Positions 55,491 to 64,000 of a stretch of DNA of 64,000 nucleotides are shown here, one piece after another; position 1 is the stretch's first letter; every line of letters begins with the position of its first letter. The DNA is from Talinum fruticosum (taxonomy: Eukaryota > Streptophyta > Magnoliopsida > Caryophyllales > Talinaceae): contig JAITYX010000048.1 in assembly GCA_021018815.1 (NCBI GenBank), positions 4,519,501 through 4,583,500 of the forward strand, in the 5' to 3' direction. Both the position numbers and the translations under genes were made by a program. The notes under the pieces were generated by a model. The model saw only the letters and a program-made list of their open reading frames with translations, did not search any database and was not told the DNA's origin.

Positions 55491-57183
55491 TCCCTAAACA
55501 GATATTTTTGCTCAAAACAACGAAACAGATCCCGAGGTTTATATTAGACAGACAAAATCAACCCCGATTCGAACACTATAATATATTTGAACAAGTTGAA
55601 GAAGAGAGTGAAGAAAAATGAATGGAGAAAAAACAAGTCAGATCTAATAAACTAAAAGCCGATGAGAATAAGAGTTTAGCCACAAACTCGATGTCGACGT
55701 CGATGACGATAACAAGTCGGATCCGAAACAAGAGACCGAATTTTACGAGATAAAAAATAGAAGCGAAACTAAACAAAATGAAAAAAATAAAAGAGGATAA
55801 GAAATTTATGAAATAAAATCTCCCAATAATTCATCTCAGTTCAACCAAATGAGTTCCTCAAATCAAGAAATTAGCCAAAAAATAAAAAACAAAAATAAAA
55901 AATCGAACTAACTATAGTATTTCGTGAGGCAAAGCTTGAAGTTGGAGACAAAGACTCGGAATTCGTGCAATTAGACCTAATTTCATCCCCCTTTTCAACA
56001 AAACAACGTTTCATCCGAGTAAATGACTCAAAATCAGCGAGAATCATCTATGTTTTGTACTTATATTGAAAATTAATCGCGATTTTAGTAGTGAATCAAT
56101 AGGGCAAAAATATTGATACAATTGATGTTTTATAAATATATGATTTACTCAATGAACAACCAATTGCTTCCCTCGAAACACAACTCTCTTCCTCTCAATT
56201 AATTAACACAATAAGAGTAACATGAAGTTGTATTTCAAGATGACGGGGAGGTTTGATGGCAAATACTCTTCTTTTAATAATTTAGAAAACTTACAATAGT
56301 AAAAGATGTGATTTAAATATGTTTATCAATAATAAGTCACGAGATATACATGTTAGGAAGAAACTAAAATAAATTGTATTTGTAACCAAAAAAAAATATG
56401 ATCTGTATGTTGTGCAAAAATTTTGAAACAAATGAATTTATTCGAAGTCATATGGGCTTAATAGAAGTTGGCATATTAAGTTTGCAATCCTTTAAACATA
56501 ACACAAATTAAAAACTTAAAGTCCACAGATTACGATCCGAATCAATATAATTCCTAACTTTTTACTCATTACGTTTTATTCCACAACATATTTGAATCAT
56601 AGCTTTCTATCTTGTAGGCATTTTTAATTATTAATATCAAGTATATATATAGTTGTTACATTTTTATTATATTAATTTATGATTTCTTAAGGTTTATTAA
56701 ATCATTCTTACATAGGATGAATGTAATAACCAAATTACTTCCTCGGATAATTAAATATTTAAATATCATTTTCATAATGTGCTCCTATTGATTTTAATTT
56801 TAAAAATCTCATAATAAATATGTTTTGAACTAATACAATTTTATGGCACCAAGTCAAAAAATATCATCAACAATGAAAAATTAATAATATTAGACCAAAT
56901 TATTATATTTCAGGCCCAAAATAATATTGCATATCAATATACATAAAATTAAATGAGAGCTAATATACAAACCAAACCCTAAATAAATAAATACATAAAT
57001 ATATATTAATTTTATTTTATGTTTTAATATATTTTAATTTTCAAATTAATTTTCTCTTCTTTTTTGTTATTTTTTAATCCGTTTGTTAGAAGTTAGAATA
57101 AAATTATTCCTCTTCGGTTAATTTTATTTTTATATTATTATAGGGTTTAGTTAGAGTCTTTTTAATCTATTAGTATTAAATTT
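55491..57183. other. AT-rich intergenic DNA
   Basis: No coding frame recognised on either strand. Confidence 0.6.
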
Positions 57184-57850
57184 AGTTTTTTCCATTTTGA
57201 TTTTAGGTGTTTAGGATATATTCAGGTCCAAAAAATAATTTTAATATTCTGGTAATTTAATTATTTATTTTCTCACTTACTTAGTGCAGTTTATTATTTG
57301 TTTTACTTTATGTTTAAGATTATATTTTTATTTTATTATTTTTAATTCTGTTTAATTTTTCTGGAAAACTATAAAAAAAATATTTTTGGATTTTAGGTTG
57401 CTTTTATATTTTTTCAGATTTTTGATTTAATTTGTTATATAATTTTGTATATTTGTTATTTATTAATTTTCTACTTATTTTTTTTTATTTTCTGTTTTAT
57501 ATTTTTATGAATTAATTAGGATGATTAATTATTATTTAATTTTTATATTATGATTAGATAATTTTATAATATATAAATAATTTGATAATTTTTAAACTTA
57601 TTTACTAATTTAGGTTCAAGCATGTTTTTAATTTAATAAATTTATAAATTTAGTTTTTTCATTTTCATTTTAGATTTTAGGTCTGTTAGGTCCAGAAAAT
57701 AGTTTAATATTTTGGTAATTTAATTATTTATTTTTTTATTTATTTAGTTCATTTTAGTATTTGTTTAACTTTTTGTTTAAGATTATGTTTTTATTTTATT
57801 ATTTTTAATTTTGTTTAATTTTTCTGAAAAATTATATTATATTAATTATA
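57184..57850. repeat. Local duplication of a T-rich 200-bp segment
   Basis: 57184-57375 and about 57645-57835 share TTGGTAATTTAATTATTTAT-type and TTGTTTAATTTTTCTG blocks in the same order, about 455 bp apart. Confidence 0.7.
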
Positions 57851-57858
57851 TTATAGTA

Positions 57859-57859
<1 letters not shown>

Positions 57860-57927
<68 letters not shown>

Positions 57928-58057
57928 GGAGTAAAAAAGAGTCCATATATGAGTGGAAACCTATTTTTTTTAATGATAAATTATTATTTTTTATTGGACG
58001 AAACTCCTAGACCGTCATGTCATCTTTTTGAAAAGATTGCTATTATATATAGTATAA

Positions 58058-58118
<61 letters not shown>

Positions 58119-58240
58119 GAGTCCATAGATGAGTGGAAACTTATTTTTTAAATTATAAATTATTTATTTTTTTATTGGACTGAAACTCCTTAATTCACTC
58201 CGGTTGCAGGATTTCAAAATTTGAAAAGATTGGCATTATA
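57860..58240. repeat. Two (ATT)n arrays inside a tandem duplication
   Basis: ATT arrays at 57860-57927 and 58059-58118 are each followed by a copy of GAGTCCATAnATGAGTGGAA, then ACTTATTTTTT, ATTGGACnGAAACTCCT and TTGAAAAGATTG. The unit of about 195 bp (array plus flank) occurs twice. Confidence 0.85.
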
Positions 58241-59031
58241 TAGTGTATAGGTGAATATAGCTAATCACATTTTAAATAATATACTTTTGATATGTAGAAA
58301 TAATATTACTATAAAAATGTAAAATTTTGATGTTATAATTAAAAATAATAATTTTAGTTTATTGTAAATCTTTAATTCTCATTTATTTTAAAGCTGTTTT
58401 AAGCGTACTTCAACCATAATGCAAAGGATGGACGGACGATGGGTCGAGTTGAGCCTACCTAGGTCAATCTCTTTCTCAATCTGTTTTAAAATATAGTAAA
58501 TATGCATAAGAACCTCCTTAGTATATAATAGAAGAGGTGAAATAAACATCGGAACCTTAAACGAGTCATTAACGGAACAACTCATTATTATTGAACTCAT
58601 TATTGATCTAACATTTTATTGACCTTATTTAAATGGGTCAAATGGTCAAGCCTCTAGACTTAATGGGGGTCATCACACAAACATCATTATGAAAATTTTG
58701 AACATTTTTAAATTTTTTTTTAGAAAATACAAATATTATACTTTTCGTAGAACTATGGGCAATTTTAAGCGAAAAATATGTTGAGCTTTTATAATTAACA
58801 AAAGAAAAATAACCGATAGAAAGACGTACTCAACTCTTTGGGTCAACCCGAAACCCTATAACCTCGATATACGACCTCCTGTACACCCGACCCGTATTTT
58901 ATCCGAACCTAAATATATTCGACCCACATTTAACCCATGCACCGAATTGACAGATCTAGCCACAATGGTGAATAAAATTTGAAACATTTGATGTTTAATG
59001 CATTTTGGTGTTTTCATTCAACAAAGGATAG
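58241..59031. other. AT-rich, no gene recognised
   Basis: Short frames only. A slightly GC-richer block at 58830-58960 (CCCGACCCGTATTTTATCCG) looks like decayed transposon sequence. Confidence 0.5.
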
Positions 59032-59279
59032 TATTAGGTAAGTGTAAAAATCTAGTGATGATGGAGAAAATTGTTTGTGATGCCCTCTCTCTTGACATTT
59101 GTTCTTCTTTTATATCATCATAATTCAAGTTACACGGATTGAATAAAAGGCTTAAACAAATATACTTCCTAAGCAAATATAGTTCTAAGACCCATGAAAG
59201 ATTTAAGTCTTCTCAAACTCTAACACTCAAGCATGCTATGACTTGTATTCTAGTTCTACCATAATTCTTACTCCTAATA
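59032..59279 (-). repeat. LTR of a second copia element
   Basis: 248 bp, bounded by TATTAGG and CCTAATA, decayed forms of the usual TGTTAGG/CCTAACA copia ends. It lies directly next to the polypurine tract at 59280. The 5' LTR is not in the window. Confidence 0.6.
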
Positions 59280-59300
59280 CTCCCCCTCAAGGTGGAGCAT
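59280..59300 (-). other. Polypurine tract of the second copia element
   Basis: On the minus strand CACCTTGAGGGGGAGTATTA, the classical copia junction TTGAGGGGGAGT followed by the LTR. Confidence 0.8.
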
Positions 59301-60960
59301 AAGGGTTAGCAATGCCCACCTTGCCAAGCAAACAATGAAATTGACGTTGTTCTAGTGCTTTGGTGAACATGTCAGCAACTTGTTTAGTTGTGGGCGTGTA
59401 GCAAGGTGAAATGACGCCCTTCACGATACGTTCACGGAAGAAATGGCAATCAACGTCGATGTGTTTGGTCTAATTATGAAAAACATGGTTGTGAGCGATG
59501 TGTTTTGCAGCTTGATTGTCGTAATGGAGTTCGGCTGTGGGCACCAGTCAACCCGAGTGACATCAACAGATTACGAATCCATATGACCTCACTAGTTGCA
59601 TCAATCATAGCGCAATATTCCAATTTAGAAGAGGAGCGAGAGACGAGTGTCTTGTTTTTCGTCTTCTATGGGACGAGTGCTCCTCCAAGTTTGGTGAGAT
59701 ATCCAGGTGATAGATTGGCTGGACATGCAACAACTTCCCTAGTCCGAGTCGCGAGTACACGGATAGCTGAAGCAAATTGGTCGAAGGAAGAAGAATTCCT
59801 TGGCCCGAGGATGATTTTATGTATCGAAGAACACGCACAACGACATCCTAGTGGGTTTGGCATGGAGTTTGCATGAATTGATTCAGAATGTTCACTGCAT
59901 AAGTGATGTCTTGGCGGGTGATCGTCAAGTAGATTAGTTTTCCGACTAATCTCCCACATTGGGAAGTATTAGAGACAGTAGGGCTGGAGTCGATGGAAAG
60001 ACGATGTTGCTTGCTCCATAGGGAATGATGTAGGTTTGGCACCAAGAATCCTACATTCGGATAATATATCCAAGGTATACTTTTGTTGGCACATAAATAA
60101 ACCGGTGCTAGAGCGGGCGACTACGATGCCAAGGAAGTATTTGAGAGATCCTACATCCTTGATCTTGAAGCACTCGTTGTAGATATTGTTTGAATTTACA
60201 ACAGGTGGTGGGAGTATTACCCATTAGTACTAAATCGTCAACATAGACAAGTAGGGCAAAGAACATTCCATCTTTTTGTTAGGTGTAGAGGGATGGATCG
60301 ACTAAGGACTGCATGAAGCCATAAGCCTATAAAGGAGATATAAGTTTGAAAACCATTGTCTCGAAGCTTGACGTAGTCCATACAAGGACTTGTGTAGGCG
60401 AGAAAACTAGTGCTGGCCGAGGTGGGTGAAAACCGGGATGGAGTTTTATGTAAATTTCTTCGTCGAGATCCCCAAGGAGGAATGCGTTGTGGACATCCAT
60501 TTGATGGAGATCCCATCCTTGAGACACGACTAAAGACAGAAGACATTGTATAGTAACCATCTTGGCTACGGGAGCGAAAGTCTCATGAAAGTCCTCTCCT
60601 CAACTTGGTTATTGCAAAGAACCATAAGACACGCCTTGTAACACTCAATTGTATCATCCGCATAGTGCTTAATTTTATATACCCATGTGCAGCCTAACGC
60701 TTGTTTCCCGGGAGGTAAAGTTGTGAAGTCCCATGTCTAATTTGCCTCTAGAGCTTCAATTTCCTTTGCCATGGCCTCTTGCTAGTTGGGATCGGTGATT
60801 GCGTGAATAAAGTGTCGGGGCTCACCATGACAAAAGATGGATGCAAGCAAAGCATGATACGAAGGTAAAAACCGATCATAGTTAATATATTGTGATAGAG
60901 GGTAAGGGGTACCTAAAGATGCTTCTCGGGGCGGTGCGGAGACGGGGTGGTGAATAGCAT
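59301..60960 (-). pseudogene. Copia reverse transcriptase-RNase H fragment
   Basis: In composite minus-strand frames: an AMAEEIEAL-like lead-in near 60770, LVVSQGWDLHQMDVHNAFLL and GDLDEEIYIKLHPGFHPP (60540-60430), GRLVGKLIYLTITRQDITYA (59960) and RVLRYIKSSSGQGILL (59840). RNase H parts follow down to 59310. The order is that of the 3' half of copia pol. Stops and frameshifts occur throughout. A different copia family from the nested element at 29089, with a much shorter LTR. Confidence 0.8.
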
Positions 60961-61316
60961 GACATACATAGTCTTGAAGTTTTGCCGGAGATCTTTTGGT
61001 GCGTTGAGGCCTAGAACCGATGGGCTCCCCCGAACTAATAATCCATCTTCCCCAATTCGGTTGGGCCTGGATTGGAGCTTGCGAGCCTGGCCAGGCTTGT
61101 CAATTGTTGGAGAAGCAAATTCAGTAATGGGCCTATCCGTGTAGGTTGTGTTTGTGTCTAGGTTGCCTTTGGTATTGGCCTGCTGAGATTTAGCACGGCC
61201 GGGTCATCCGGTGCCTCAAGCGAAGAGGTTTCCGGTGCCACCGGTGTTAGCTCATTGGAGTAACACTAGGCCTGTAGTGACCCTAGCTCGGATGTTGGGT
61301 CATTAGTGAAGTGTTG
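60961..61316. other. Decayed copia sequence, no clear domain
   Basis: Continues the copia fragment toward the integrase side on the minus strand but no conserved block is recognisable. Cut off at 61317 by the next element. Confidence 0.4.
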
Positions 61317-62408
61317 TGTAACGCCCCAAACCCGTAATCACCGGTTTTAGACTAAGCAAGCCGCTAGCCGATGATTAGCGCAGCGGAAAGTAGGTCGAGG
61401 GCATTACCGCCGCCCTTACCGGAGGAAAGGGCAAGGCTATATCTATATATATGATTAACCTTGGTTACACTTGCTTTGCCACTAACAAAGAGTGTCTCGA
61501 GATAAGGCATAAACTAACTTGTACGAAGATTAAGCATAAGTATATACTACAGTCTAATAAACTACTACAACGACACTTAACCCTTGATACCCCAAATAGG
61601 TTGTTGCTGCGAGCCTCTAAGTCCTTAACGGACCTTTGCTTCAAATCTTCCACATCTTTACCTAAAACAAAACAAGAAAACATTTTCGAAATGTGAGCCG
61701 AAGCTCAATACGTTCACTATCATGCAATAAAATAATGGTTATGAAGTAATTGAGTTGAGCGCATGCATTTCAATTCATTTGTAAATGAGGGAGAGTGAAT
61801 CATGTAAAACTGTTGCTAATTAATTATCCGAATGGATCCCTTTACGATCATCGGGTTTCCCTAAACGCATGTGCACACACCCGAACCGATTGGATAGTCC
61901 GGTTGAAGGCGGTTAACCGTTATGGGGTTACCAACCTGGATATTGGGCGTACCAAATATTGGCACTTGATGGGCGGGTCCATATTAATGATGGCAATATT
62001 ATTTGCAAACAATTCTTTATTATTGTTAATGGCGGCCATATCCGACCTTGATTTGTAAATAAAACACTCGAAGGGCACGATCAATGAACGTACCTTGCTG
62101 ACGTTCCTCCTTCTTTTTCTTTCAGGCGGAATCCGGATGAACGCACGACGCTGGCGTTGAATGACCTTAATTAAGGATGTAAGAGTTTTATTAATAAACT
62201 GAATTTTTATTTCTTATTTATTAAATCACTTCAAATATATTCTGAAATGAAAATTAACGAAGTACCTTTTTTAAAGGATACTAACGATATCTTTAGTATA
62301 TACGATCTATTCATCTTATTCTATACCATGCATAAGTATATACATATATATCTATATACATATATATAAATCTTAAAAAAATATATATGGAGCCTTCTTC
62401 TAAATACA

Positions 62409-62448
<40 letters not shown>

Positions 62449-64000
62449 TTAACCTCAATAAACATAGTTTTCTCCTCTATAGTATTAACGTTAATTCTAA
62501 CCTATAAGGTTTATTTATTCATTTCCTTTTATAAGATGCATACATAAACATCTGTATATATTAATGTCAGATAGTATCTCTTTAATTATTATTATTAGTT
62601 ATTTTATTATGTAAATGTTTTTGTTTAATCTTTTATGCACCTATTTTCCGACCCATTCTATCCTGGTAGGCAAAGAGATGCTCAATCCTGGCATGCTATT
62701 CCTATATTAATTCAGCTTTCACAATTTCCTCAAGTAGGTTAAATCCTTTCTAAAATTTCTACTAATCTCACCATTAGGTCAAGTAATTAGCTAACTTAAT
62801 CCAAAACATTTTCTAACTCAAATTATTGATGGCTGTCTTTTATACGAAATTTGTCCACAAAAATTTGTCCACAATCTATCTGCGAGTGTTAGTATGTCCA
62901 AACATCATCAATTTGTCATGAAATCTTCCCAAACTCCATGACTCAACCACATACATATCATAATCCAATTTTAATCTCCAAAAAGAACAAGAAAACAACT
63001 GATTACAACTTAAATACTTGAATTAAAGGAATTAACTGAATCTGAAAATTACTCTAAGGAATTAAATTAACGAACTGAATCTGAAAATTTTACCCTAAAC
63101 AATTAGATGGAGGAGGTTAATTAGGAGGGTTTATGGGCTGGTTGAAGGTTGGAGGACCGAGGATCGAAGGGTGGCTAAAGCGACGGTCGGTGGCAATGAG
63201 CGGCGGCGACCTGCCGGAAGATGGCGGTGACCCAATCGACCGGAGGTCGGGGCAGCCGAGGCCAAGGAGTCGCGAATCCGGGGCCGAAACCGGCGCGAAA
63301 CCGATGGTATACTTGCGTTTGGTGGCTGGGCGGTGACAAAGTTGTGGTCGAGGTAGAAGCGAGACGGTAGCCGGCGGTGGTTGCGGGCGCCGGGCGGCGA
63401 CCGAACAAAGCGCCGCGGGGAGTGAAGGGGTTTGATTTCCGTGGGGGTGGGCGTTGGCGGTTGAGGTTTTTGATGGCGATCGATGGTGGCGTCGAACCAG
63501 GGGTGGCCGGAGCGAAGGCTGCGGCGGTGGCCGGTTGGCGGTGGTGGTGGAACGAGGGCGAGGCAGGGCGTCGGGCTAGGGAGAGAGAGGAGAGGGAGAG
63601 AGCTCTATGAGTGTATCAGTAATTAGGTTTAGGAAAAATGACAGCTTTTAGTTTCCTAAGGATTTTATACCCCCTCTTGCTTTCTCTCTCACTAGGCCAA
63701 CCGACTCCTCCTAATTTTGGCCCAAATCCTTAGCAAGTTATCCCTTCATTTCAGCCCAATCTTAATCTCCTCCTTAAACTCCATCCTACTTCCTAATCCT
63801 CCAAGCTTACTATTATCTTGCTCAATAAACTTATTCTAATCTAGAAATTTTATTTTTAATAATAGTAAGTTTACAAGAAAATTATATTAATTTTATTTAT
63901 TTACGGATTTTTAGAACTCAAAATAAATTAGCTAAATAATAATGTTAATTATCTTATGAGTCATTAAAATTTATAGAATATGCTCGTGCGTCGTCGTCGT
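61317..64000 (+). mobile_element. Probable gypsy LTR, 5' part, runs off the window
   Basis: Begins TGTAACGCCCCAAACCCG, a start typical of plant chromovirus-type gypsy LTRs, and cuts into the copia fragment. GCGCAGCGGAAAG follows within 70 bp. A GC-rich block at 63130-63610 (CGGCGG, GGTGGCGG words) ends in GAGAGAGAG. No partner LTR, primer site or coding domain lies in the window, so the identity is tentative. Confidence 0.45.
62412..62444. repeat. (AT)n microsatellite
   Basis: About 16 AT repeats, with several shorter ATATAT runs in the preceding 80 bp. Confidence 0.9.

Noticed and set aside
57811..58119. 102-residue Tyr-rich frame
   Set aside because: Translation of ATT microsatellites.

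Overview
The window is repeat-rich nuclear DNA from a flowering plant. The evidence is GT-AG introns in small genes, En/Spm (CACTA) transposons carrying tnp2, Transposase_24 and Ulp1-type coding remnants, a Stowaway-like MITE, a Tat-type Ty3/gypsy element, SIRE-like Ty1/copia elements, and a plant defensin gene. The codon and base composition fit a eudicot, but the species cannot be told from the sequence. I found no rRNA, tRNA, CRISPR or prokaryotic gene.

Layout. (1) Positions 1-9368 and 18366-27759 are two direct copies of one segment. Each holds a rearranged CACTA element on the minus strand (189-6053 and 18559-24445), a Stowaway-like MITE, and one intact two-exon plant defensin gene on the minus strand (7977-8340 and 26370-26733). 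The defensins are the only host genes I can support. The left edge of copy 1 lies off the window. (2) Positions 9369-18365, between the copies, hold a related CACTA derivative in the opposite orientation (about 9400-14247), a second CACTA-type element with a transposase C-terminus (14248 to about 17924), and another CACTA terminus (17925-18365). (3) Positions 27868-54047 are one Tat-type gypsy element with 616/614-bp LTRs. It is split by a complete 10.9-kb copia element inserted in gag (29089-40000, minus strand) and by a solo LTR of the same copia family in its 3' region (45481-47008, plus strand). Without these two insertions it is about 13.7 kb. Its 3' region carries an intron-containing antisense gene and three kinds of tandem repeat. 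(4) Positions 54048-64000 hold CACTA terminal debris, AT-rich DNA with paired ATT microsatellites, a 3' copia fragment with one LTR (59032 to about 61316), and what looks like the start of a further LTR (61317 to the end).

How it fits together. The transposon genes are mostly broken, but part of the breakage looks technical. Wherever related copies or an expected reading frame can be compared, CAG and CGG in one copy appear as CGAG in the other (CTG/CCG to CTCG on the other strand). These are CHG cytosine-methylation contexts. The pattern is absent from the roughly 2-kb defensin block, which is essentially identical between the copies. I therefore suspect methylation-linked consensus errors in the transposon DNA, so several frameshifts called here may not be real. 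The most biologically interesting result is the recently duplicated defensin gene with its conserved promoter, including paired W-box cores, sitting inside a CACTA-flanked segment.
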